Shown here one piece after another: positions 27,383 to 36,859 of a DNA stretch of 64,000 nucleotides. The notes beneath the pieces are model-generated. The model did not search any database, was not told the DNA's origin, and worked only from the letters and a program-made list of their open reading frames with translations. How positions within the stretch are numbered: position 1 is the first letter of the stretch; the number at the start of each line of letters is the position of its first letter. This stretch comes from an uncultured Lachnospiraceae bacterium. GTDB lineage: Bacteria; Bacillota; Clostridia; Lachnospirales; Lachnospiraceae. The translations under genes and the position numbers were made by a program. The stretch spans positions 24,870 through 88,869 of the forward strand of contig CANPYY010000007.1 of assembly GCA_947588675.1 (NCBI GenBank), read 5' to 3'.

Positions 27383-28190
27383 CCATACGTTTGCGGTGTG
27401 CGCATATAAGGAAAGCCCATACCTTAAAGAATGTCTGGAATCGCTTGTAAACCAGACGGTAAAAACAAATATAATTATAGCTACTTCGACTCCCAATGAA
27501 TATATAGATAAATTAGCGGAAAAATATGGGATAAAAGTGTATGTAAACAAAGGCGAAACCGGAATAACACAGGACTGGAACTTTGCATATATGTCTGCCG
27601 ATACGGAATATGTTACGATAACGCATCAGGATGACGTATATGATAAGGAATATGTTAAAAATCTGTTGGAGTATATGAAAGCGGGGAAAAAGCCGCTTAT
27701 ATATTTTACGGACTACGCTGAGATAAGGGAAAAGCAAATAGTAAAAACCAATACCCTGCTCAGGATAAAGAGAGTAATGCTTTTTCCTTTACGATTCAAA
27801 ATTTTTTGGAAAAGCAGATGGGTGCGCAGAAGAATTTTGTCGCTTGGTACTCCGATATGCTGTCCGTCGGTTTCGTTTGCAAAAAGCAACCTTCCCGAAA
27901 CGGTTTTTAATAATGGCTTCAGGGCCGACGAGGATTGGGAAACCTGGGAAAATTTAAGCAGATATAAGGGTTCGTTTATATTCTGTAATAAAATATTGAC
28001 GTATCACCGGATACATCAGGAATCCGAAACGACAAAAATACTTAGCGAGAGCAAACGCGGCGAAGAAGATTTTATTATGTTTTGCAAATTCTGGCCAAAG
28101 CCTGTTGCAAAAATGCTTACAAAGTTATATGGTAAAAGTGAAAATTCTAATAATATGGAGGATGATAAAAATGAAAAAAATAGCGACTGA
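27342..28190 (+). CDS. GT2 glycosyltransferase
   Basis: A 282 aa GT-A enzyme and the last gene of the polysaccharide locus. HTFAVCAYKESPYLKECLESL and IIIATSTPNEY form the nucleotide-binding half; THQDDVYDKEY is the metal-binding motif, and FRADEDWETWENLSRY lies in the acceptor region. Start uncertain: ATG at 27342 (preceded by AGGAAA), 27351 or 27360 are possible. It overlaps both DUF2304 upstream and ridA downstream. Confidence 0.8.
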   Translation: MGKMIEMEKTVETNHTFAVCAYKESPYLKECLESLVNQTVKTNIIIATSTPNEYIDKLAEKYGIKVYVNKGETGITQDWNFAYMSADTEYVTITHQDDVYDKEYVKNLLEYMKAGKKPLIYFTDYAEIREKQIVKTNTLLRIKRVMLFPLRFKIFWKSRWVRRRILSLGTPICCPSVSFAKSNLPETVFNNGFRADEDWETWENLSRYKGSFIFCNKILTYHRIHQESETTKILSESKRGEEDFIMFCKFWPKPVAKMLTKLYGKSENSNNMEDDKNEKNSD

Positions 28191-28542
28191 CAAAGCTCCG
28201 GCTGCCATAGGACCGTATTCACAGGGTATTATATCCGGAAATCTGTTCTTTTCTTCAGGGCAGATACCTATAAATCCTGCGAGCGGGGAAATTGAAGGTA
28301 CTACTATTAAAGAGCAGGCAGAGCAGGTAATGAAAAATCTGGGAGAGCTGCTTAAAGCTTGCGGCAGCAGTTATGAAAAAACTGTAAAAACAGTATGTTT
28401 TCTAGCAAATATGGATGATTTTGCGCAGTTTAACGAAGTGTATGCAGAGTATTTTACTGAAAAACCGGCAAGAAGCTGCGTGGCAGTAAAGACGCTTCCC
28501 AAAAATGTGCTGTGCGAAGTTGAAGTTATAGCAGAAGTATAA
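28171..28542 (+). CDS. ridA: RidA family enamine/imine deaminase
   Basis: A 123 aa protein of normal RidA length. IATDKAPAAIGPYSQGI and NLFFSSGQIPINPASGE are the family start; the catalytic Arg is in KPARSCVAVKTLPKNVLCEVEVIAE. It hydrolyses reactive 2-aminoacrylate/enamine intermediates released by PLP enzymes, and the next gene is exactly such an enzyme, threonine dehydratase. ATG at 28171 with GGAGG is chosen over a longer upstream frame. Confidence 0.95.
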   Translation: MKKIATDKAPAAIGPYSQGIISGNLFFSSGQIPINPASGEIEGTTIKEQAEQVMKNLGELLKACGSSYEKTVKTVCFLANMDDFAQFNEVYAEYFTEKPARSCVAVKTLPKNVLCEVEVIAEV

Positions 28543-28557
28543 TATCCGGAGGATGCC

Positions 28558-29787
28558 ATGAAAGAGGAAGTTAAAGAATTGGATATAAGCATATTTGAAG
28601 ATGCGGTTGAAAAGGTAAAGGAGGTTGTGCTTCCTACTCCGCTTGTATACAGTGAATTTTTCAGCGGTCAGTGCGATAATAAGGTATATATCAAACCTGA
28701 AAATATTCAGCATACAGGCGCATATAAGATTAGGGGAGCTTATTATAAGATAAGCACGCTTACTGACGAGGAAAGAAGAAAAGGGCTTATAACAGCTTCG
28801 GCAGGCAATCATGCGCAGGGAGTTGCTTTTGCGGCGCAGAAGGTTGGGGCTAAGGCTGTTATTGTGATGCCTACGACAACTCCTCTTATGAAAGTGAACA
28901 GAACAAAAAGTTATGGAGCAGAGGTTATACTCCACGGTGATGTTTATGATGATGCTTATGCTGAAGCAAACAGGCTGGCTTTGGAAAAGGGATATACTTT
29001 TATACATCCGTTTGATGATATGTTTGTTGCGGCCGGACAGGGTACCATTGCGATGGAGATTATAAAGGAACTTCCTACAGTTGATTATATACTTGTTCCT
29101 ATAGGCGGCGGCGGACTTGCGACAGGAGTGTGTACGCTTGCGCAATACCTTAACCCTAACATACGTGTTATAGGCGTAGAGCCCGCAGGGGCGAGCTGTA
29201 TGAAGGAATCAATTAAGGCTGGGCATGTAATTACATTGCCGGAGGCGCAGACAATAGCGGACGGTACTGCGGTAAAGACTCCCGGTGATATGACTTTTAA
29301 ATATGTAAGCCGTTATATTGACAGCATAATTACGGTAGAAGATGACGAGCTTATTGACGCGTTCCTTGATATGGTTGAAAATCATAAGATGGTATGTGAA
29401 AATTCCGGACTGCTTACGATAGCGGCGCTAAGGCATCTTGAATTTAAAGATAAAAAGGTCGTATCCATACTTAGCGGAGGTAACATGGATATAATAACCA
29501 TGTCTTCTATGCTGCAGCACGGACTTATACAGAGGGGAAGAATATTTACCGTATCGGTGCTGCTTCCTGATAAGCCGGGACAGCTTGCGCAGGTATCAAA
29601 TATAATAGCCGAAGAACAGGGTAATGTAGTTAAGCTTGAACATAACCAGTTTGTGAGCATCAACAGAAATGCTGCGGTGGAGCTCAGAATTACCCTTGAA
29701 AGTTTTGGCTATGAACATAAAGAGCGTATTGTATCACGGCTTGAAACGGAAGGTTACAGACCAAAGGTAGTAAGAACTAATTTATAA
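28558..29787 (+). CDS. ilvA: Threonine ammonia-lyase with ACT domain
   Basis: A 409 aa PLP enzyme that deaminates threonine to 2-oxobutanoate. The PLP lysine is in HTGAYKIRGAYYK, the substrate loop in SAGNHAQGVAFAAQ, and the phosphate-binding glycine loop in GGGGLATG. An ACT domain occupies about 330-409 (FTVSVLLPDKPGQLAQVS). This length with a single ACT domain fits the catabolic/TdcB-like clostridial form as well as short IlvA. Its stop overlaps the convergent UPF0340 gene by six bases. Confidence 0.92.
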   Translation: MKEEVKELDISIFEDAVEKVKEVVLPTPLVYSEFFSGQCDNKVYIKPENIQHTGAYKIRGAYYKISTLTDEERRKGLITASAGNHAQGVAFAAQKVGAKAVIVMPTTTPLMKVNRTKSYGAEVILHGDVYDDAYAEANRLALEKGYTFIHPFDDMFVAAGQGTIAMEIIKELPTVDYILVPIGGGGLATGVCTLAQYLNPNIRVIGVEPAGASCMKESIKAGHVITLPEAQTIADGTAVKTPGDMTFKYVSRYIDSIITVEDDELIDAFLDMVENHKMVCENSGLLTIAALRHLEFKDKKVVSILSGGNMDIITMSSMLQHGLIQRGRIFTVSVLLPDKPGQLAQVSNIIAEEQGNVVKLEHNQFVSINRNAAVELRITLESFGYEHKERIVSRLETEGYRPKVVRTNL

Positions 29788-30339
29788 CATATTTTCATCA
29801 TAGGCGGCCCTTATGCCGCCTATAAATTTTGGCCTTGTACGTGCGCATATAATACTTGCGTTCCCGATTTTATCCATACTGAGCCTTACAGGAACCGCAA
29901 CGCATTTGAGGTGCATACCTATTAAAGTGCCCCCTATGTCAATTCCGGCATCGGCTTTAATATTTTCAATGACTACAGGGTTAATAAAGCTGTTATATGC
30001 CTTTGTAGCGAAAGAGCCTCCCGCTTTGGGCTGTGGTACTACATTGACGGGTTCGCTGTTTCCGGCGGCGGAAGCTTCAATAACAATTGCCCTGTTAAGA
30101 TGCTCGCAGCACTGCGCGGCAAGAAAGATGCCTCTTGGTATAAGTACAGACTGAATGCCGTCATATATTGCCTCTGCAACTTCGGGACTTGAAAAAGTCC
30201 CTATATGCTCGCCGATAACTTCGCTTGACGAGCAACCGACTGCAAGAATATTATCTTTTTTTAATGAAGCCTTTTCGCATAATTCTTCGATGGCGTTATA
30301 CGCCTGAAGCCTTATATTATCCAGTTCTTCTATATTCAT
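29782..30339 (-). CDS. UPF0340 (TIGR01440) family protein
   Basis: A 185 aa protein. The start NIRLQAYNAIEELCEKASLK, AVGCSSSEVIGEHIGTFSS, QCCEHLNRAIVIE and VVPQPKAGGSFATKAY match the YwlG-type family of unknown function, which has a conserved Cys/His/Glu set (CCEHLNRA) suggestive of an active site. Last gene of a minus-strand run with the ECF S component, lipoprotein and ApbE genes. Confidence 0.9.
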   Translation of the reverse strand: MNIEELDNIRLQAYNAIEELCEKASLKKDNILAVGCSSSEVIGEHIGTFSSPEVAEAIYDGIQSVLIPRGIFLAAQCCEHLNRAIVIEASAAGNSEPVNVVPQPKAGGSFATKAYNSFINPVVIENIKADAGIDIGGTLIGMHLKCVAVPVRLSMDKIGNASIICARTRPKFIGGIRAAYDENML

Positions 30340-30360
30340 AGTGTTTATTGTCCTTTCCGG

Positions 30361-30873
30361 TTATTTTATTTTTATGTTTTTAAGCCGTTCATGTATAATG
30401 GAGGCTAATATAATCGCTGCCGCGCCCTGTATGGTATTTCCCGGAATATCGGCTATTGCCGCAGGGACTCCTATACCAAGGAAAAACGCCTCGAAAATGA
30501 AATATCCCAAAACCATTACAGATTCGCTTATAAGAGCGCTTATAAGCGATGCAATAATTGATGAAAGCCTTGACTTTCCTGCAATGAGTTTATAGAGAAA
30601 ATATGAAATGGGAGCCATAATGCCTTTTATAATAAATGTTGCGGGCGCATAAAAGGCGTAGCCTGAAAATATATCCGCAAGCATTGCGCCTATAGCGGAA
30701 GCCGCGCCTCCATATAAAGGTCCGAGCGTCCAGCCGGCTGAAAGTACCACGCAGTCACCGAGGTTAATATAACCGTTTTCTGATATTTTTATTTGTATTA
30801 TCATTGTAGCTATACATACAAGCGCTGCAAAAAGAGCGGATATTGTAAGTTTATATGATTTGTTTTTATTCAT
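30361..30873 (-). CDS. ECF transporter S component (vitamin uptake), PF07155 type
   Basis: A 170 aa membrane protein with about six spans. LTISALFAALVCIATMIIQI is the ECF-module docking helix with small residues, and YINLGDCVVLSAGWTLGPLYGG and PATFIIKGIMAPISYFLY match the PF07155 S components (riboflavin, pyridoxine/hydroxymethylpyrimidine and related vitamins). The substrate cannot be told. No EcfA/EcfT is adjacent, so it uses a shared module. The ATG at 30873 lies eight bases from GAGGTG; the GTG at 30882 overlaps that site. Confidence 0.85.
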   Translation of the reverse strand: MNKNKSYKLTISALFAALVCIATMIIQIKISENGYINLGDCVVLSAGWTLGPLYGGAASAIGAMLADIFSGYAFYAPATFIIKGIMAPISYFLYKLIAGKSRLSSIIASLISALISESVMVLGYFIFEAFFLGIGVPAAIADIPGNTIQGAAAIILASIIHERLKNIKIK

Positions 30874-30900
30874 TGCATACACACCTCAGGTCAAAATATT

Positions 30901-31425
30901 TTAAATCGTAAATGAATCATAATATTTGAAAAAATCGTTTCTAAGTTCTGAATAAGATTCTTTAAGAGTGGCGAACTGAACCATCCAGTATGAATCGTCA
31001 GTTTCCGTTACAAAGCCTATATAGGAGTAATAAGTATCGTTTATATATTTATCCCATTCAAAATATAATGCCTGGCCATGTTCATAATATTCTGAATCTA
31101 TGCCGATATTCTGCATCACTACCTTTGCATAATCAGCAGGAGAAGATACGCTTACGCCCGTAGAGGCAATATCAGTTTTAAGTTCCTTCTGGCCTATACA
31201 CAAAGAAGACGGGCTTGAATACTGAAACGTATATTTGTCTTGTTCGTTTTTTACAAAATCGGTTGTAAGCGTTATAGCGGCGCCGCCGTCCTGGAATTGT
31301 TTCGGCTCAGAATTTTGAGCTGTACTTTCGTTGTCGGATTCTTGTTTTTTGGATGAAGAACAGCCTGTTAAAACAAATGCCGTCGTAAGAAGCATTGTGA
31401 TAAATAATATTAGGGTTTTCCTCAT
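30901..31425 (-). CDS. Small lipoprotein of unknown function
   Basis: A 174 aa precursor beginning MRKTLILFITMLLTTAFVL followed by the lipobox LTGC and a Ser/Lys/Glu-rich linker. The mature part shows LTTDFVKNEQDKYTFQYSSPS and SYWMVQFATLKES, a compact fold I do not recognise. The ATG at 31425 follows AAGGAAG; an in-frame ATG at 31443 lies ahead of that site. It sits between apbE and the S component. Confidence 0.75.
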   Translation of the reverse strand: MRKTLILFITMLLTTAFVLTGCSSSKKQESDNESTAQNSEPKQFQDGGAAITLTTDFVKNEQDKYTFQYSSPSSLCIGQKELKTDIASTGVSVSSPADYAKVVMQNIGIDSEYYEHGQALYFEWDKYINDTYYSYIGFVTETDDSYWMVQFATLKESYSELRNDFFKYYDSFTI

Positions 31426-31484
31426 GGGGCATCTTCCTTTCATATTACGAAACTTAAAAATATACGGGTTTATTTATCTTATAA

Positions 31485-31513
31485 TATATATCACATATGG
31501 AAATATACGTCAA
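31485..31513 (-). promoter_or_regulatory. Promoter for the lipoprotein/S-component genes
   Basis: On the minus strand TTGACG (31513-31508) and TATATA (31490-31485), 17 bases apart, with TGA before the -10. It is in the 103 bp gap between apbE and the lipoprotein gene, so these genes may be transcribed separately from apbE. Confidence 0.45.
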
Positions 31514-31528
31514 ACAATTTTTAAAAGG

Positions 31529-32593
31529 CTATTCCATTGTGTATTCAGAGGCTTTAATAGTAAATTTATCTTTAATGCCGTCGGTAACCGTAACTTTTTT
31601 GTCAGAGCTTACGAACACGGCTTCAGCGTTATATTCTTTGAGGACGGGAAGGGAGTCTTTTATGCCAAGTATAAAACAGGCAGTAGAAAGTCCGTCCGAT
31701 ATAAGACCGTTGCCGCATATGACGGTAACCGATGTAAGGCCGCTGTCGGCGGGGTATCCTGTTTCGGGATTTATTATATGATGATAACGTACTCCGTCCT
31801 TTTCAAAATATTTTTCATAATCGCCGGAAGTGGATATAAAGACGGGGGTATCCTTGATATTAAGTATTCCCAAATATTCGTCGCCGGTATCTTTTGCGGG
31901 ATTGGTAACGGCTATATTCCATGGGCGGTTATCCGGCCTGCTGCCATATACGAGAACGCTTCCTCCCACAGATATGACGGCTCCGGATACTTGTGATTCC
32001 GAAGAATTAAGTATCTGATATGCTTCATCACAACCAATCCCCTTGCCAACGGCGCCAAAATCAAGTTTAATATCCGGAGCCAGGGTTACATAAGAAGACG
32101 TCCCTGAATTGGTATATTTAATATTCTCATAACTGCATTTGGGAAGAAGGGCATTTATGAGCGAGGCGTCGGGAAGATGGGGTTTATTATCATAAAATCC
32201 CCACAAATCAATGATTTTACCAATAGCAGGGTCAAAAGCCCCGTTACTTTTTGCGGCAAGTTCAAGAACTTTATTGAAATAATCAGCGGCCCTGTCGTCG
32301 AGTGCAACCGGGCTTTGGGTATATGCGGTATTATTAACGCTGCTTATTACCGAACCGTTTATACGCCATGAAAGATATTTTTTTTCAAGAAAATCAAGGG
32401 AGTCTGTAATGCTTTCGGATAATTTTCTCCCGGTACTAAGGTCTGAATAAATTGTATGGTTTATTATGGTCCCCATGGCATATTCCGTATCCGTATAAGG
32501 CGTATTGTTATTTATTGCGCCGCATCCGCACAGTAATGCCGTTATAAATACGGATAGCATTATTGAGGCTGTTAAATATAGCGGACGTGTCAT
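31529..32593 (-). CDS. apbE: FAD:protein FMN transferase, ApbE lipoprotein
   Basis: A 354 aa exported flavin transferase that attaches FMN to Thr of target proteins such as RnfG/RnfD or other extracytoplasmic flavoproteins. It has a lipoprotein signal ending in LLCGC, then TEYAMGTIINHTIYS, KLDFGAVGKGIGCDEAYQIL, GAVISVGGSVLVYG and YHHIINPETGYPADSGL, and a C-terminal region SDGLSTACFILG with the metal-binding Asp/Thr. The ATG at 32593 is six bases from GGAG; the ATG at 32605 lies upstream of that site. Confidence 0.93.
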   Translation of the reverse strand: MTRPLYLTASIMLSVFITALLCGCGAINNNTPYTDTEYAMGTIINHTIYSDLSTGRKLSESITDSLDFLEKKYLSWRINGSVISSVNNTAYTQSPVALDDRAADYFNKVLELAAKSNGAFDPAIGKIIDLWGFYDNKPHLPDASLINALLPKCSYENIKYTNSGTSSYVTLAPDIKLDFGAVGKGIGCDEAYQILNSSESQVSGAVISVGGSVLVYGSRPDNRPWNIAVTNPAKDTGDEYLGILNIKDTPVFISTSGDYEKYFEKDGVRYHHIINPETGYPADSGLTSVTVICGNGLISDGLSTACFILGIKDSLPVLKEYNAEAVFVSSDKKVTVTDGIKDKFTIKASEYTME

Positions 32594-32693
32594 TTGGTGC
32601 TCCATTCGTACATAATATTGTTAAAAAGATTTTAGCACAAAAAGGTAAAACAGTTAAGTAGTTATATTTTTTATGTATTAAGCGTCCTTTTAA

Positions 32694-32722
32694 TTGACTT
32701 TTTTCGTTAAAAAAGGTACAAT
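32694..32722 (+). promoter_or_regulatory. Promoter for the iorAB operon
   Basis: TTGACT (32694-32699) and TACAAT (32717-32722), spacing 17, upstream of the iorA ATG at 32765 with an AGGAGA ribosome site in between. Confidence 0.65.
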
Positions 32723-32764
32723 AAAAGCGTTGTGTAAATATTAAATAAACAGGAGATTTACGAT

Positions 32765-34510
32765 ATGGGTAAAACTAAAATAATGCTTGGGAATGAAGCA
32801 ATAGCGAGAGGAGCATATGAAGCAGGCGTTAAGGTATCCGCGGCTTATCCGGGAACTCCAAGTACTGAGGTGAGTGAAACTATTGCAAAATATGATGAGG
32901 TGTATGCAGAATGGTCGCCTAATGAGAAGGTTGCTGCGGAAGTAGCTATAGGCGCGTCGCTGTCGGGAGTGCGTGCAATGGTATCAATGAAGCATGTAGG
33001 ACTTAATGTTGCGTCAGATCCTCTGTATACGTGTTCTTACATAGGTGTAAACGGCGGACTTGTGGTAATAGTCGCTGACGACCCGGGAATATACAGTTCA
33101 CAGAACGAACAGGATACGCGTATGATTGCGAGGGCGGCGATGCTTCCGGTTCTCGAACCTTCAGACAGCGAGGAGGCAAGAGTATTTACAAAGCGTGCGT
33201 TTGAGCTGAGCGAAGAATATGATACGCCGGTTATACTTCGTACGACAACAAGGCTTTCACATTCGCAGGGAGTTGTAAATCTGTGTGACAGGGAAAATAT
33301 ACCTGATAAACCATATGAAAGAAATATGCAGAAGAATGTCATGATGCCTGCAAATGCGAAGTCAAGACATATATTTGTAGAGCAAAGACTTAAAAGGATG
33401 GCTGAAGACGCTTCGTCATTTGATATTAATAAGACCGAGTATAATGATACGTCGGTGGGCGTTATTACAAGCGGTATTGCTTATCAGTATGTAAAAGAAG
33501 TAATGCCGTCGGCGTCGGTGCTTAAACTCGGCTGTGTACATCCGCTTCCAAAGAAGCTTATATGCGAATTTGCGGAAAAAGTTGATAAATTGTACATAAT
33601 AGAGGAACTTGAACCTGTTATTGAAGAACAGGTAAAATCCTGGGGAATAGAAGCATCAGGTAAAGACATATTTACGGTACAGGGTGAATATAGCGCAAAT
33701 ATGATAAGGGAAAAGCTTTTAAAAGAGCCGGTTTTATATACTGCAGATAAGGATGCGCCGGCAAGGCCTCCTATTCTGTGTCCGGGATGCCCTCACAGAA
33801 GCGTATATTCCGTACTGAAAAAACTTAAAATTCATGCGGCGGGAGATATAGGCTGCTATACGCTTGGCGCAGTTGCGCCCCTTAATGTGGTTGATACTAC
33901 AGTATGTATGGGAGCAAGCATATCTACACTTCATGGAATGGAGAAGGCAAAAGGAAAAGATTATATTAAAAACTGGGTTGCTACAATAGGTGATTCTACG
34001 TTCCTTCATACGGGCGTTAATTCACTTATGAATATGGTATATAACAAAGCAACGGGAACAGTTATTATTCTTGATAATTCTACAACGGGCATGACGGGAC
34101 ATCAGGAGCATGCGGCTACAGGACGTACACTTAAAAACGAAGAAACATACGCCATTAATTTATATGAATTATGTAAGGCAATGGGTATTGAGCATGTATA
34201 TGAAGCGGATGCATTTGATATAGATGAGCTTGAGAAAATTATAAAACGTGAAACGCAAAGAGATGCGGTATCGGTAATAATTACTAAAGCTCCGTGCGCG
34301 CTCTTAAAGACGTTTGTTCCAAAAGGAAAATGCCATACGATTCCTGATAAGTGCGTAAAATGCGGGCAGTGCCTTGTTCCGGGATGCCCTGCAATCACAC
34401 GTAATGAAGATAATACGGTGACGATTGACGATACGATGTGTAACGGTTGCGGACTTTGTATGAAAAGATGTAAATTCGGTGCTATAGGATTTGTACCTAA
34501 TGAAAAATAA
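32765..34510 (+). CDS. iorA: Indolepyruvate ferredoxin oxidoreductase, alpha subunit
   Basis: A 581 aa thiamine-diphosphate enzyme that oxidatively decarboxylates aryl pyruvates (from Trp, Phe, Tyr transamination) to arylacetyl-CoA with ferredoxin reduction. The pyrimidine-binding part starts MLGNEAIARGAYEAGVKVSAAYPGTPSTE. The ThDP pyrophosphate part has LCPGCPHRSVYSVL, GDIGCYTLGAVAPL, GDSTFLHTGVNSL and DNSTTGMTGHQEH. At the C-terminus are two 4Fe-4S motifs: CVKCGQC with CP, and CNGCGLCMKRC. Normal length, followed by iorB. Confidence 0.95.
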   Translation: MGKTKIMLGNEAIARGAYEAGVKVSAAYPGTPSTEVSETIAKYDEVYAEWSPNEKVAAEVAIGASLSGVRAMVSMKHVGLNVASDPLYTCSYIGVNGGLVVIVADDPGIYSSQNEQDTRMIARAAMLPVLEPSDSEEARVFTKRAFELSEEYDTPVILRTTTRLSHSQGVVNLCDRENIPDKPYERNMQKNVMMPANAKSRHIFVEQRLKRMAEDASSFDINKTEYNDTSVGVITSGIAYQYVKEVMPSASVLKLGCVHPLPKKLICEFAEKVDKLYIIEELEPVIEEQVKSWGIEASGKDIFTVQGEYSANMIREKLLKEPVLYTADKDAPARPPILCPGCPHRSVYSVLKKLKIHAAGDIGCYTLGAVAPLNVVDTTVCMGASISTLHGMEKAKGKDYIKNWVATIGDSTFLHTGVNSLMNMVYNKATGTVIILDNSTTGMTGHQEHAATGRTLKNEETYAINLYELCKAMGIEHVYEADAFDIDELEKIIKRETQRDAVSVIITKAPCALLKTFVPKGKCHTIPDKCVKCGQCLVPGCPAITRNEDNTVTIDDTMCNGCGLCMKRCKFGAIGFVPNEK

Positions 34511-34545
34511 TATAGCTGTATATATGAAAGGAATAAGGTGTTTAT

Positions 34546-35115
34546 ATGGAAACGAAAAATATTATGATTGTTGGTGTGGGAGGCCAGGGTACACTTCTTA
34601 CGAGCAGGGTGCTTGGAGGAATTATTACAAAAGCCGGATATGATGTGAAATTATCTGAAGTGCATGGCATGGCGCAGCGTGGCGGAAGCGTCGTTACCTT
34701 TGTAAGGTATGGCGATAAAGTATATGAGCCGATTGTAGAGGAAGGTCAGGCGGACGTACTGATTGCCTTTGAAAAACTCGAAGCCAGGCGTTATGCGCAT
34801 TTTCTTAAAAAAGACGGAGTGCTTATTGTAAACGACCAGGAAATTGCGCCTATGACTGTTGTCACGGGAAGCGCAAAATATCCCGAGAATATACTTGAAG
34901 ATTTGAAAAAAGACAGAAAAGTTGTTGCTATAGACGCTATGGCAGAGGCAAGGAAACTTGGCAATACCAAATGCTTTAATGTAGTTATACTGGGAGTCGC
35001 TGCAAAAAGTATGGATTTTACAAAAGAACAGTGGCTTGAGGTAATAAGCGAAACCGTTCCCGCAAAAACCGTCGGGATTAATCAGAAAGCTTTTATAGCA
35101 GGCTTTGAAAAATAA
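34546..35115 (+). CDS. iorB: Indolepyruvate ferredoxin oxidoreductase, beta subunit
   Basis: A 189 aa gamma-type domain subunit of the IorAB complex that provides the CoA-site part. NIMIVGVGGQGTLLTSRVLGG and EVHGMAQRGGSVVTFVRYG are the family signatures. Ends 38 bases before the acyl-CoA ligase gene. Confidence 0.95.
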   Translation: METKNIMIVGVGGQGTLLTSRVLGGIITKAGYDVKLSEVHGMAQRGGSVVTFVRYGDKVYEPIVEEGQADVLIAFEKLEARRYAHFLKKDGVLIVNDQEIAPMTVVTGSAKYPENILEDLKKDRKVVAIDAMAEARKLGNTKCFNVVILGVAAKSMDFTKEQWLEVISETVPAKTVGINQKAFIAGFEK

Positions 35116-35153
35116 TTATTTTGACATTTTATTTATGAAAGGAAATACTAATA

Positions 35154-36788
35154 ATGCCTATTACAGATTTTTTGGAAAGAAATGCAAGGGATTATGCCAA
35201 TGATATATGTCTGGTGGAAGTGAATCCTGAAATACAGGAAAGAAGAAGGGTTACCTGGCGGGATTATGAATTGATTGAAACTAACCCCGTATGCCATTAC
35301 AGAAGGGAAATCACATGGCATGTATTTAATGAAAAGGCAAACAGATTTGCTAATCTTTTACTTGAGCGCGGAATAAAAAAGGATGATAAGGTAGCGATTC
35401 TTCTGATGAACTGTCTCGAATGGCTTCCGATATACTTTGGAATATTGAAAACGGGAGCAATAGCAGTACCTCTTAACTTCAGATATGATTCTGAGGAAAT
35501 TAAATATTGCCTTGAACTTGCAGAAGCGGATGTGCTTGTATTTGGACCTGAATTTATCGGAAGAATTGAAAACATAGCGGATGATATTATTAATAACAGG
35601 CTGCTTTTCTTCGTCGGTGATAACTGTCCCTATTTTGCGGAAAGTTACGACGGTCTTGCGTCTAATTGTTCAAGTATCGCTCCCGATATACATATTACTG
35701 ATGAAGATAATGCGGCGATATATTTTTCATCAGGTACTACGGGATTTCCAAAAGCGATTTTACATAAGCACAGAAGCCTTACGCATTCGGCGATAGTCGA
35801 GCAGAAACATCATGGACAGACTAAAGAGGATGTATTTTTGTGTATACCTCCGTTATACCATACGGGAGCTAAAATGCACTGGTTTGGAAGCCTTGTGTCA
35901 GGCGGAAAAGCGGTACTTCTTAAAGGCGTCAATCCAAAAACAATTCTTGAAACGGTATCCGAGGAACATTGCAGCATAGTATGGCTTCTGGTGCCGTGGG
36001 CTCAGGATATAATAGAAGCACTGGATATAGGAGATTTATCTCTTTCAGATTATGATTTGAAACAATGGAGGCTTATGCATATAGGAGCGCAGCCGGTTCC
36101 GCAGAGCCTTATAAAACGGTGGAAAAAGTATTTCCCTGAACATGATTATGATACGAACTACGGCCTGTCGGAATCTATCGGACCGGGATGCGTGCATCTT
36201 GGAATTGAGAACATACATAAGGTTGGAGCCATTGGAAAGGCAGGATATGGCTGGGAAGTTAAAATTGTTGATGAAGATGGCAATGAAGTGCCGCAGGGTA
36301 AGGTAGGCGAACTTGTTATTAAAGGACCGGGCGTTATGACATGTTATTACAATAATCCTGAAGCTACTGCCGAAGTACTTAAAGAGGGATGGCTATATTC
36401 AGGCGATATGGCGCAGATGGACGAAGATGGTTTTATATATCTTGTGGACCGTAAAAAGGACGTAATAATAAGCGGGGGAGAAAATTTATATCCCGTGCAG
36501 ATAGAAGATTTTATACGTAAGAACAGTAAAGTAAAGGATGTTGCGGTAATCGGACTTCCCGATAAAAGATTGGGAGAAATTGCGGCAGCCATTATTGAAA
36601 CTGTTAAAGGCGTTTGCTGTACCGAAGAAGAAATTAATGAATTTTGTAAAGAACTTCCAAGGTACAAGCGTCCTAAAAAAATTATTTTTGCAGATATACC
36701 GCGTAATCCTACCGGTAAAATAGAAAAACCCAAATTAAGGGAAATATATCACAGCTCACACCTTATTGACGATCAGAATAAAGGGTGA
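35154..36788 (+). CDS. AMP-forming acyl-CoA synthetase
   Basis: A 544 aa member of the ANL superfamily. The AMP-binding P-loop is YFSSGTTGFPKAIL, A5 is NYGLSESIG, A7 is LYSGDMAQMDEDGFIYLVDRKKDVIISGGENLYP, and A10 has PRNPTGKIEKPKL with the catalytic Lys. The substrate is likely an aryl or branched acid: it stands directly after iorAB, so it may interconvert arylacetate and arylacetyl-CoA. The N-terminus has a double RRxxTW element (about residues 23-28 and 43-48). Confidence 0.88.
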   Translation: MPITDFLERNARDYANDICLVEVNPEIQERRRVTWRDYELIETNPVCHYRREITWHVFNEKANRFANLLLERGIKKDDKVAILLMNCLEWLPIYFGILKTGAIAVPLNFRYDSEEIKYCLELAEADVLVFGPEFIGRIENIADDIINNRLLFFVGDNCPYFAESYDGLASNCSSIAPDIHITDEDNAAIYFSSGTTGFPKAILHKHRSLTHSAIVEQKHHGQTKEDVFLCIPPLYHTGAKMHWFGSLVSGGKAVLLKGVNPKTILETVSEEHCSIVWLLVPWAQDIIEALDIGDLSLSDYDLKQWRLMHIGAQPVPQSLIKRWKKYFPEHDYDTNYGLSESIGPGCVHLGIENIHKVGAIGKAGYGWEVKIVDEDGNEVPQGKVGELVIKGPGVMTCYYNNPEATAEVLKEGWLYSGDMAQMDEDGFIYLVDRKKDVIISGGENLYPVQIEDFIRKNSKVKDVAVIGLPDKRLGEIAAAIIETVKGVCCTEEEINEFCKELPRYKRPKKIIFADIPRNPTGKIEKPKLREIYHSSHLIDDQNKG

Positions 36789-36859
36789 GGATATATTTAA
36801 CAATGACGAATGTATATGTCTGCGGCTGATATTTACATATTGGTATGGGAGTGGCTGTT

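Noticed and set aside
29813..30154. Plus-strand open frame within the UPF0340 gene
   Set aside because: It is antisense to a well-recognised protein family and has no start signals.
35220..35310. Doubled RRxxTW in the acyl-CoA ligase as a recent duplication
   Set aside because: The DNA of the two copies is not similar enough, and the stretch looks like a normal part of this subfamily.
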